The notes under the pieces are model-generated. The model did not search any database and was not told where the DNA came from. It was given only the letters and a program-made list of their open reading frames with translations. A stretch of 5,607 nt of DNA, from contig CAKZPX010000211.1 in assembly GCA_937139435.1 (NCBI GenBank), forward strand, positions 1 to 5,607, written 5' to 3'. Position numbers and translations under genes: made by a program. The stretch is from an uncultured bacterium. GTDB lineage: Bacteria > Hydrothermota > Tepidihabitantia > Tepidihabitantales > Tepidihabitantaceae. This document shows, piece after piece, positions 1 to 5,430 of the stretch (the first letter of the stretch is position 1; each line of letters starts with the position of its first letter).

Positions 1-714
1 TAGTCCCTGACGAAGAGCAAGTCGGGGCAGGGGCAGTGTTAAACCGGTAATTACGCTCAATATCGCCACGCCCGTGATGAGCAGAATAAGGGTGCCGACT
101 GTTCCCAGAATACCCGATAAAAATGTGATTATGGTGTTTCCCAATCTACCCGCAACAACTGATGGCGTGTGAAAGTAAGCTAAAAATAGTTTCCAGAACA
201 GACCAAAAAGCAGGATGATTGTTGAACGGGTTATGTCCATCCTTTTAGCCCGGCGGAACCAGAGGGTAAAACCCCAGTAATAACCAAGGGCGATGAATGC
301 AACACTGCCGAGCCCGAACTCGTTAATCAGTAACCGGTTTAAGAGATAACCGGTCCAGCCAGCGCAATTTTCCTCCGGTGTCTTTAAGCCAGAGTAAAAC
401 GACAGGATTGAGCCGCTCAGCAGCAGGGCAAGAAGCAGGATGCAGAACGACCAGAACCGTCGCCACCGTTTAACCCTTACCAGACCGAGCACGATCGCGG
501 TGCCAGCAATTACCGGCACCAGGATACTCATTTTCCCCAGAAGCCAGTAGAGTCCACGGGCAAGGAAATAGCCGACGATGCCGCCGTAGTTGGTCTGAGG
601 CGTGGTTCGGCCGATGATGTATGCGAACAGGCTGACAATGGCAAACGCCTCCAGGGCGATGGTGACAATCCCGAAGAGGACGAAAAAAATCCGCCGGGAT
701 TTAGTTTTAGCCAT
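1..714 (-). CDS. ftsK: FtsK/SpoIIIE-type DNA translocase, N-terminal membrane domain (partial, runs off left edge)
   Basis: The frame is open from an ATG at 712-714 to the window edge, giving 238 residues without a stop. The N-terminus is basic (MAKTKSRR). It is followed by hydrophobic segments at about residues 9-34, 62-80, 88-108, 134-152, 164-181 and 195-222. The stretch around residues 42-60 (N-x-GGIVGYFLARGLYWLLG) and the segment GRLGN...GILGTVGTLILLI (189-213) resemble the membrane domain of FtsK/SpoIIIE proteins. In that family this domain anchors a C-terminal RecA-like motor that pumps DNA through the closing septum and activates XerCD recombination. The motor and gamma domains would lie to the left, outside the window. 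An in-frame TAA two codons upstream leaves this ATG as the natural start. No good Shine-Dalgarno is visible, so translation is probably coupled to the protease gene ending 3 bases upstream. Identification rests on family resemblance of the membrane part only; another polytopic protein is possible but less likely. Confidence 0.78.
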   Translation of the reverse strand, partial: MAKTKSRRIFFVLFGIVTIALEAFAIVSLFAYIIGRTTPQTNYGGIVGYFLARGLYWLLGKMSILVPVIAGTAIVLGLVRVKRWRRFWSFCILLLALLLSGSILSFYSGLKTPEENCAGWTGYLLNRLLINEFGLGSVAFIALGYYWGFTLWFRRAKRMDITRSTIILLFGLFWKLFLAYFHTPSVVAGRLGNTIITFLSGILGTVGTLILLITGVAILSVITGLTLPLPRLALRQGL

Positions 715-717
715 AGG

Positions 718-1338
718 TTAAAACCAGATTCCCTGTCCGGTAAAAATTCGGGCGGTGGTGATTACCACCGGTAAAATTACCATCCGAAATAACGGTAAAC
801 CAAAGAGAAATATGATTACCATACTCAAAAATCCGTACTCCTCGAGCCGACCGTAATGGACGGCAAGGCGGGGCGGTAAAAGATAATAAACCAATCTGGA
901 ACCGTCAAGCGGTGGAATGGGGATGAGATTGAAAAAGCAGAGGATGAGGTTGAAGATAACAAAGTTCGCTGCCATCTGCCAGGCGAAGCCGGCGATGTTG
1001 AGGGCGGTAAAGATCCGGGTAACTATACCGCTGACAATGGCGACCAGGAAATTGGAGATGGGGCCAGCCAGCGAGGCGATTGCCAGGTCCCGTAAGGGGT
1101 ATTTGAAGTTCTTGGGGTTGATGGGGACCGGACGTGCCCAGCCAAATCTGGTCCAGGGGAGGAAGAGGAGGATGGTACCGATGGGGTCAAGATGTTTTAA
1201 CGGATTGAGGGTGAGTCGCCCCTGTTCCCGGGCGGTTGGGTCGCCAAGAATTGATGCCACATAACCGTGACTGAATTCATGGATTGTTAAACCAAACAGG
1301 ATTGCCGGTGCCGAGAGGATGATGTTGCCTAAATCCAT
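718..1338 (-). CDS. M50 family site-2 protease (short, PDZ-less intramembrane zinc metalloprotease)
   Basis: This 206-residue membrane protein carries the M50 zinc motif HEFSH at residues 20-24. The conserved GDPTA...GRLTLNPLKHLDPIGT stretch follows at 32-54, then GWARPVPINP at 66-75 and an AGPISN motif at 91-96. The motif NLIPIPPLDGSR at 137-148 supplies the third zinc ligand, Asp145. Hydrophobic segments surround these motifs. It belongs to the short bacterial site-2 protease group that lacks the PDZ domain of RseP; members are expected to cleave substrates within the membrane, but their substrates are mostly unknown. Length and motif order are normal, so it should be active. The ATG directly abuts the TAA of the upstream nucleotidyltransferase gene and is preceded by a good AGGAG with 9-base spacing. 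It ends 3 bases before the ftsK start. Family assignment is secure; the physiological role is not. Confidence 0.93.
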   Translation of the reverse strand: MDLGNIILSAPAILFGLTIHEFSHGYVASILGDPTAREQGRLTLNPLKHLDPIGTILLFLPWTRFGWARPVPINPKNFKYPLRDLAIASLAGPISNFLVAIVSGIVTRIFTALNIAGFAWQMAANFVIFNLILCFFNLIPIPPLDGSRLVYYLLPPRLAVHYGRLEEYGFLSMVIIFLFGLPLFRMVILPVVITTARIFTGQGIWF

Positions 1339-2655
1339 TTAATTCTTCTCCTTTTGCCGGGTAAGTCGGCGGGCGATGCCAAGTAGTTCTTTTCTGATCT
1401 CGTCCTCATTACTACTGCCGGCAGCGGTCCGTTCCGGTACGGAGCGCGTTTTTGTTTTCCTCGTTGTACGGATACCGGCATAGCTGGTTCTGTCCAGCTG
1501 GAGGGCGAAAAGTTTTTGAAGGATTGTTCCCAATTTTCTGCCGGGTTTGATACCGATGCGGAGCAGGTCACTGGCGGTTACCAGGGCCGGGCGGTTTTTG
1601 AGGTTGGCGAGATAGTAAGTAATTTTTTCCCGGATGGCGGTATCCGGTTCAATAAGGGCAGCAATGCGCAGCGCCCGGTCAGGCAGGTTTTTCAACAGAT
1701 GATAGATGGTGCTGGGTCTTTTTGCCAGACGGAGTTTGCGTTTCACAGCGTTAAAGTTTGCTAACGCCTGCCGGGTTTCTCTTTCTTCCCGGGTGAGGGA
1801 GAATTTTTCTGTTACCGGAAATGAGGCGAGAAGATAAGCGAACAGGTCCGGCAGGTCAGCGCCCTGGTTCTGGAGGAGTTGCAGCCGGGAAAGTATTTCG
1901 GGCGAGGGTTGCCATTGCCAGGCGGATTGTAGGACCTTCTCCTTAATGAGCGCTTCTAACATTTTCAGCGCTGTCCTTTCTTTCAGGATGCAGCGGATTT
2001 CGTAAAGGATGCGTTCCGGGGTCAGTAGTGCCGGATAGCCATTTTTGATCGCAGCGCGCATAAGATACAGGGTGCCGGACTCAATTTCGTAGTCAAGGCG
2101 CACGGCAAATCTGATGGCGCGGAAGATTCTTGTCGGGTCATCAATAAAGCTTTGCGGGTGGATGATGCGCACCAGCCGCAGTTTTATGTCTTGCTGTCCA
2201 TTGCAGGGGTCAATGAGTGCGCCGGTGCCCCGGGCGGTTAATTCCAGGGCGATTGCGTTCATGGTAAAGTCCCGGCGGAACAGGTCGCGTTCAAGTGGCG
2301 CCGGTTTTACCAGAGGAAGGAGCGCTGGTCGCGGATAGGTTTCCTCCCTGGTATGGCAGATGTCAATCTGCTGTTCAGGGAGTGTCAGCGTGGCGGTAAG
2401 AAAATGGGGATGAAACACAAAGCGGGCGTTAAATTTCTGGCAGAACTGGCGCAGGAGGTGACGGAGTTTATCTTCCAGTCGGGCACGGGTCTGGTATTCA
2501 CCGAGATCGATGGCGATGTCCCAGTCCGGGCAGACGCGATTCAGTAAAAGGTCGCGCACCGGACCGCCAACGAGAAATATCCTGCCGCCATGATGCTGGA
2601 CAATGCGGACGATGCCGGTGATTACTGGCGGCAGTGACAGGGGTTTAAAATCCAA
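1339..2655 (-). CDS. Class II tRNA nucleotidyltransferase / poly(A) polymerase family protein (CCA-, CC- or A-adding)
   Basis: The 438-residue protein has the class II nucleotidyltransferase head in order. Motif A is LVGGPVRD (28-35) with the metal-binding DWD (44-46). Motif B is RRDFTMNAIA (127-136). Then come DPCNGQQDI (149-157), DDPTR followed by IFRAIRF (172-183) and ERILYE (214-219). The helical body and a C-terminal helix-hairpin-like segment LLRIGIKPGRKLGTILQKL (364-382) follow. Such enzymes rebuild or repair the tRNA 3' CCA end; relatives act as poly(A) polymerases or as split CC- and A-adding enzymes. The EDxxR nucleotide-template motif reads DDPTR here, so the exact specificity cannot be told from sequence alone. 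The start is a TTG: an in-frame TAA at 2692-2694 blocks extension, and no ATG or GTG occurs before motif A. The gene overlaps the preceding gene by 11 bases, which suggests translational coupling. A basic insert (about 389-417) interrupts the usual C-terminal region. Confidence 0.9.
   Translation of the reverse strand: MDFKPLSLPPVITGIVRIVQHHGGRIFLVGGPVRDLLLNRVCPDWDIAIDLGEYQTRARLEDKLRHLLRQFCQKFNARFVFHPHFLTATLTLPEQQIDICHTREETYPRPALLPLVKPAPLERDLFRRDFTMNAIALELTARGTGALIDPCNGQQDIKLRLVRIIHPQSFIDDPTRIFRAIRFAVRLDYEIESGTLYLMRAAIKNGYPALLTPERILYEIRCILKERTALKMLEALIKEKVLQSAWQWQPSPEILSRLQLLQNQGADLPDLFAYLLASFPVTEKFSLTREERETRQALANFNAVKRKLRLAKRPSTIYHLLKNLPDRALRIAALIEPDTAIREKITYYLANLKNRPALVTASDLLRIGIKPGRKLGTILQKLFALQLDRTSYAGIRTTRKTKTRSVPERTAAGSSNEDEIRKELLGIARRLTRQKEKN
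1348..1352 (-). promoter_or_regulatory. Shine-Dalgarno for the M50 protease gene
   Basis: AGGAG on the minus strand lies 9 bases before the ATG at 1336-1338, inside the last codons of the upstream nucleotidyltransferase gene. It supports the chosen start and suggests the protease can be initiated independently as well as by coupling (the stop TAA touches the ATG). Confidence 0.75.
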
Positions 2656-2953
2656 GCGTCTTTGCGTTGTCCTCTTTTTGCCCGTGCAATTTTATTTTGC
2701 CAAAGCGTGCCTCGTATTTGCGAATGTTTTCTGCCAGTGCCTCGTGGAGCAGGGCGGCATGCTGGGGGGTCATAACAATCCGGGCAAACACTTTGGCTTT
2801 GGACAGTCCTGGAAGGATACGGGCAAAGTCAATAATAAACTCGGAACCGGAATGGGCGATAAGGACAAAGTTGGAATAAATGCCCTCCGACTCTTTCTCA
2901 CCAATTTCTACCTGTACCGGTGGTCCCGGTGGTGTTTGTTTTTCTTCGTTCAT
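2645..2953 (-). CDS. DUF3467 family protein of unknown function
   Basis: This is a soluble 102-residue protein with no signal peptide or membrane segment. After a polar, proline-containing N-terminus (1-20) it shows the DUF3467 pattern: YSNFV at 26-30, HSGSEFIIDF at 34-43, then RIVMTPQHAALLHEALAENI at 58-77 and the ending YEARFGKI at 80-87. The middle looks like beta strands and the second half like one long amphipathic helix. The family is short, widespread in several bacterial phyla and has no established biochemical role that I know of. It begins the second transcription block: the ATG has an AAGGAG 6 bases upstream and a sigma70-like promoter just before that. It overlaps the tRNA nucleotidyltransferase gene by 11 bases, so the two are likely made together. 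The length is about normal for the family. Confidence 0.88.
   Translation of the reverse strand: MNEEKQTPPGPPVQVEIGEKESEGIYSNFVLIAHSGSEFIIDFARILPGLSKAKVFARIVMTPQHAALLHEALAENIRKYEARFGKIKLHGQKEDNAKTLGF
2670..2674 (-). promoter_or_regulatory. Possible distant Shine-Dalgarno for the nucleotidyltransferase gene
   Basis: GAGGA on the minus strand sits 14 bases before the TTG start at 2653-2655, longer than the usual 5-9. It lies inside the 3' end of the DUF3467 gene. The weak codon and poor spacing imply that most initiation depends on ribosomes finishing the overlapping upstream gene. Confidence 0.35.
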
Positions 2954-2959
2954 CAGTTA

Positions 2960-2965
2960 CTCCTT
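2960..2965 (-). promoter_or_regulatory. Strong Shine-Dalgarno for the DUF3467 gene
   Basis: AAGGAG on the minus strand lies 6 bases before the ATG at 2951-2953. It is the best ribosome binding site in the window and fixes the start of the DUF3467 protein. Confidence 0.85.
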
Positions 2966-2976
2966 TTTCTTGAAAA

Positions 2977-3004
2977 ATTTTAAGACGGTGGCGAGTATAG
3001 TCAA
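2977..3004 (-). promoter_or_regulatory. Sigma70-type promoter for the DUF3467-nucleotidyltransferase-M50-ftsK block
   Basis: On the minus strand a -35 box TTGACT (2999-3004) is followed after 16 bases by a -10 box TAAAAT (2977-2982). Transcription would begin near 2970, giving a 5' leader of about 17 bases that contains the AAGGAG of the DUF3467 gene. The -35 box overlaps the TGA stop of tyrS. An imperfect AT palindrome (2969-2984, one internal mismatch pair) covers the -10 region and could be an operator or simply reflect base composition. The promoter would allow the downstream four genes to be expressed apart from the ribosomal protein block. It is predicted from sequence only. Confidence 0.6.
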
Positions 3005-4221
3005 GAACCGGCAACCAGCCGCAGAAATCTTCGTTTCCCCACCTTGAGGATTACTGGTCGGTCCTGCGGTTTAACAATCAATTCTGGGTCGGAGATGCGC
3101 TGTCCATCAAGATAAATTGCGCCCTCGGTGAGTTTGCGCCGGGCTTCGCTTTTGGAGGGCAGGAGTCCACTCTGGACGATGACCTGGATAATGTTTACCC
3201 CGGGGGCAGGTAGAGGAAATTCCGGCATCTGGGTTGGTGGTTCCTTTTCCCGGAACACACGGTCAAACTCCTCGGAGGCATGCCGGGCAGCGGCGGGTGA
3301 ATGGTAGAGGGCGACGATGGAACGTGCCAGTTCTGCTTTGATATTGCGCGGGTTTTCGCCACCGGACAGGCGCCGGGCAAAAAGGGCGATTTCTTCATCA
3401 GTTTTGTCAGTAGCGAGCTGAAAGTAGTTCAGGATGAGTTCGTCCGGAATGGACATAATTTTGCCAAACATCTCTGCGGGCGGGTCGGTGATACCCACAT
3501 AGTTGCCATAGGATTTGGACATCTTTAACTTGCCGTCGGTGCCGACAAGCAGGGGCATGGTGATAATCACCTGCGGTGTCTGCCCAAAGCGCACCTGCAG
3601 TTCCCGTCCCACCAAGAGGTTCCAGTACTGGTCCGCACCACCCAGTTCAATATCGGCAAACACTATTACCGAGTCGTAACCCTGAAAGAGCGGGTAGAGG
3701 AGTTCGTGCACCGAGAGCGGGGCACCCTCTTCAAGCCGTTTTTTAAAATCTTCCCGTTCAATTAAACGGGCAACGGTATAGCGGGCGGCAAGGTTAACAA
3801 CATCGGTGGCGCTGAGTTTGTCCAGCCACTCGGAGTTAAAGCGGAATTCACAGCGCTCCGGGTTAAGGATTTTGAACACCTGTTCCCGGTAGCGCGCCAT
3901 ATTTGCCTTTATCTGTTCGTTGGTAAGCTGGGGACGGGTTTTGGAGCGTCCGGTCGGGTCCCCGATTTTGCCGGTGAAGTCGCCGACAATCAGCACTGCG
4001 GTGTGACCGAGGTCCTGAAACTGGCGCAGTTTGCGCAAAACGACAGCAAAACCCAGATGGATGTCCGGTCCTGAGGCGTCAATGCCCAGTTTTACCCGCA
4101 GGGGTTTGCCGGCCTGGTGGGAGCGTTCCAGGAGCTGGCGAAGTTCTTCCTCGGTTTCTAACCGGTCAATCCCTCTTTTCAACAGGGTAACTTGTTCTGA
4201 TACCGGGAGTTTTTCGGTCAC
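3001..4221 (-). CDS. tyrS: Tyrosyl-tRNA synthetase (TyrRS)
   Basis: This 406-residue class I aminoacyl-tRNA synthetase activates tyrosine with ATP and charges tRNA(Tyr) in the cytoplasm. The Rossmann domain opens with RVKLGIDASGPDIHLGF (42-58), where HLGF (55-58) is the HIGH-equivalent. LRKLRQFQDLGH (62-73) and GDPTGRS (87-93) follow. The tyrosine/tRNA region has QGYDS (180-184) and GGADQYWN (194-201). The class I loop is KMSKS (233-237). An S4-type RNA-binding domain fills about 343-402. The wording QGYDS and LRKLRQFQDLGH fits the TyrZ-like bacterial branch, and length is normal. The start is GTG at 4219-4221, 5 bases after the TAA of the DUF151 gene and without a clear Shine-Dalgarno, so coupling is likely. 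The oddity is Phe58 in place of the last His of HIGH. No T-box leader is visible. The function is nearly certain. Confidence 0.96.
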   Translation of the reverse strand: MTEKLPVSEQVTLLKRGIDRLETEEELRQLLERSHQAGKPLRVKLGIDASGPDIHLGFAVVLRKLRQFQDLGHTAVLIVGDFTGKIGDPTGRSKTRPQLTNEQIKANMARYREQVFKILNPERCEFRFNSEWLDKLSATDVVNLAARYTVARLIEREDFKKRLEEGAPLSVHELLYPLFQGYDSVIVFADIELGGADQYWNLLVGRELQVRFGQTPQVIITMPLLVGTDGKLKMSKSYGNYVGITDPPAEMFGKIMSIPDELILNYFQLATDKTDEEIALFARRLSGGENPRNIKAELARSIVALYHSPAAARHASEEFDRVFREKEPPTQMPEFPLPAPGVNIIQVIVQSGLLPSKSEARRKLTEGAIYLDGQRISDPELIVKPQDRPVILKVGKRRFLRLVAGS

Positions 4222-4226
4222 GGTGG

Positions 4227-4709
4227 TTAAATCTGGTAATTGCCCAGGTCTTCCGGGTCAATACCACGCAACTTGGTGCGCAATGCCTGGAGTCGTTCCT
4301 CGTCCTCCGGGGACAGCCACTGTCCTGCCTGGTCCATCACCGTCTCAGCAACATAAATCGGTGCTCCGGTGCGCAATGCCAGACCAACCGAGTCTGAGGG
4401 ACGGGCGTCAATTGAGATAACCTGCTCCGGTGTTTGAATCACCAGTTCGGCGTAAAAGGTGTCATCTTCTAACTTTGTGATAATTACCCGGCTGACCTTA
4501 CCGTTTAAACCGTTAATCAGGTTGCGCATCAGGTCCACAGTAAGCGGTCGGACATACTGAACTCCTTCCAGGGCATAGGCGATGGTTGACGCCTCGGCAG
4601 CACCGATGAATACCGGCAGGACACGGTTACTGTCCACCTCCCGGAGGAGCATCACCGGCGAATTGGTAGTGTTGTCAATAAGAACCGCTTCTACTTTTAC
4701 TTCAATCAC
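4227..4709 (-). CDS. Bifunctional nuclease family protein (DUF151)
   Basis: This 160-residue soluble protein matches the DUF151 (bifunctional nuclease, BFN) domain along most of its length. PVMLLREV (18-25), RVLPVFIGAAEASTIAYAL (29-47), PLTVDLM (55-61) and DDTFYAEL (82-89) are followed by the hallmark IDARPSDSVGLALR (100-113) and APIYVAETV (116-124). The tail (133-155) is acidic and helical. A plant member was reported to have DNase and RNase activity, which gave the family its name; the cellular role in bacteria is not settled, so nuclease activity here is inference. The start is GTG at 4707-4709, the only plausible start after the in-frame rplI stop and immediately before the family's usual N-terminal strand. 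There is no Shine-Dalgarno. It sits 15 bases after rplI and 5 bases before tyrS, so it is co-transcribed with translation genes. Confidence 0.93.
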   Translation of the reverse strand: MIEVKVEAVLIDNTTNSPVMLLREVDSNRVLPVFIGAAEASTIAYALEGVQYVRPLTVDLMRNLINGLNGKVSRVIITKLEDDTFYAELVIQTPEQVISIDARPSDSVGLALRTGAPIYVAETVMDQAGQWLSPEDEERLQALRTKLRGIDPEDLGNYQI

Positions 4710-4724
4710 AGATGCCGTTTTATT

Positions 4725-5174
4725 TTACCCGACCGGTGCCTCGGTGACCCAGAGTTTGACTGTGGCGGTAACATTAGCGCCAAGTTTTATCGGTATGTCA
4801 TAAACACCGGGCGCTTTAATCGGGTCTTTCAGAACGATGGCATGTTTGTCTATTTTGTGTCCTGCCTGCTGGAGCAGTTCAGCGATAGTGGTGTTGGTGA
4901 TGGCGCCGTAGGCACCTTCGCTTCCCATCCGGAGCTGGGTCTTCAGAGTTACCATCCCCAGTTGTTCATTCAGGCTCATCAGCCGGCGGGTCATTTTAGC
5001 CTGACGGTGAACAATTTCTTTTCTGAAGTTTTCCAGCTGGCGCAGGGTTGCTTCATCTGCCTGCAACGCCAGTTTTCTCGGGATGAGGTAGTTACGGGCA
5101 AATCCATCTCGCACTTCAATTACCTCGCCCCGCTTGCCCAGTCTTTCTACATCGGTAAGGAGGATGACCTTCAT
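4725..5174 (-). CDS. rplI: 50S ribosomal protein bL9
   Basis: The 149-residue protein has the two-domain bL9 layout. The N-terminal rRNA-binding domain begins MKVILLTDVERLGKRGEV and contains the signature VRDGFARNYLIPRKLA (21-36). A long connecting helix (about 42-75, rich in Lys, Arg, Gln and Leu) leads to a C-terminal domain ending in TATVKLWVTE. bL9 binds 23S rRNA near the L1 stalk base and helps maintain reading frame; it is usually non-essential. The signature normally has Gly where this protein has Lys34 (IPRKLA rather than IPKGLA), a mild deviation. The ATG follows the rpsR stop by 6 bases, as in most bacteria where rpsR and rplI are adjacent. Identification is secure. Confidence 0.97.
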   Translation of the reverse strand: MKVILLTDVERLGKRGEVIEVRDGFARNYLIPRKLALQADEATLRQLENFRKEIVHRQAKMTRRLMSLNEQLGMVTLKTQLRMGSEGAYGAITNTTIAELLQQAGHKIDKHAIVLKDPIKAPGVYDIPIKLGANVTATVKLWVTEAPVG

Positions 5175-5177
5175 GTA

Positions 5178-5182
5178 TCCTT
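5178..5182 (-). promoter_or_regulatory. Shine-Dalgarno for rplI overlapping the rpsR stop
   Basis: AAGGA on the minus strand uses the last two bases of the rpsR TAA and lies only 3 bases before the rplI ATG. The short spacing is not ideal, and ribosomes ending rpsR would be placed directly on it, so coupling is likely. Confidence 0.5.
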
Positions 5183-5393
5183 ACGGTAGTAGTGAGATGT
5201 TCCGTGCCTGCTTTATCGCCCGGGCGACCCGACGCTGATGCCGGGCGCAGAGACCGGAAACCCGGGATGGGACGATCTTTCCCCGCTCGGTCAGGTAGTC
5301 TCGCAGACGCGGGTCTTTATAATCAATATGATTAACACCTTCTTCGCAGAAGGGACAGGAACGAACACGAGTGGTAAAGCGTTTTGTACTCAT
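5181..5393 (-). CDS. rpsR: 30S ribosomal protein bS18 (zinc-binding type)
   Basis: The 70-residue protein matches bS18 throughout. A basic N-terminus leads to CPFC (13-16), IDYKD (23-27), LTERGKIVPSRVSGLC (34-49), ARHQRRVARAIKQARN (50-65) and the ISLLP ending. Cys13, Cys16, Cys49 and His52 form a CxxC...CxxH set, making this the zinc-binding ('C+') form found in many bacteria. bS18 binds 16S rRNA in the platform together with bS6. The ATG at 5391-5393 is the only reasonable start before the zinc motif. No Shine-Dalgarno precedes it; instead a sigma70-like -10 box ends 9 bases upstream. It is first in the block and is followed by rplI after 6 bases. The usual partners rpsF and ssb are not immediately upstream. 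Confidence 0.97.
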   Translation of the reverse strand: MSTKRFTTRVRSCPFCEEGVNHIDYKDPRLRDYLTERGKIVPSRVSGLCARHQRRVARAIKQARNISLLP

Positions 5394-5402
5394 TAACTAT
5401 AA

Positions 5403-5430
5403 ACTATAAAATAATTTTTCTCTCAGTCAA
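5403..5430 (-). promoter_or_regulatory. Sigma70-type promoter immediately before rpsR
   Basis: On the minus strand TTGACT (5425-5430) and TATAGT (5403-5408) are separated by 16 bases, near the sigma70 consensus. The last base of the -10 box is only 9 bases from the rpsR ATG. Transcription would therefore begin at most about 5 bases before the start codon, or on it. A tandem 7-base repeat (TTATAGT twice) covers the -10 region. The -35 box and spacing equal those of the promoter at 2977-3004, which adds some support. It is predicted from sequence only. Confidence 0.65.

Noticed and set aside
917..1264. Plus-strand ORF of 115 codons
   Set aside because: It is antisense to the M50 protease motifs and has an Arg/Met-rich artefactual composition.
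1329..1571. Minus-strand ORF of 80 codons overlapping the end of the nucleotidyltransferase gene
   Set aside because: It is in another frame of the same strand, and the real frame continues intact through the conserved C-terminal segment. I considered a frameshift, but the main frame reaches a proper TAA just before the protease ATG.
2603..2983. Plus-strand ORF of 126 codons
   Set aside because: It lies opposite the DUF3467 gene and the start of the nucleotidyltransferase gene, both of which have clear family motifs. Its product is of low quality and resembles no family.
2969..2984. AT-rich imperfect palindrome over the DUF3467 promoter -10 box as an operator or tyrS terminator
   Set aside because: It has almost no G+C in the stem and no U-tract placement fitting a terminator. 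As an operator it is not distinguishable from chance, so it is mentioned only under the promoter.
4031..4420. Plus-strand ORF of 129 codons
   Set aside because: It is antisense to tyrS and the DUF151 gene, and its Pro/Arg/Ser-rich product is typical of a shadow frame.
4842..5189. Plus-strand ORF of 115 codons
   Set aside because: It is antisense to rplI, whose identity is certain, and shows no recognisable domain.
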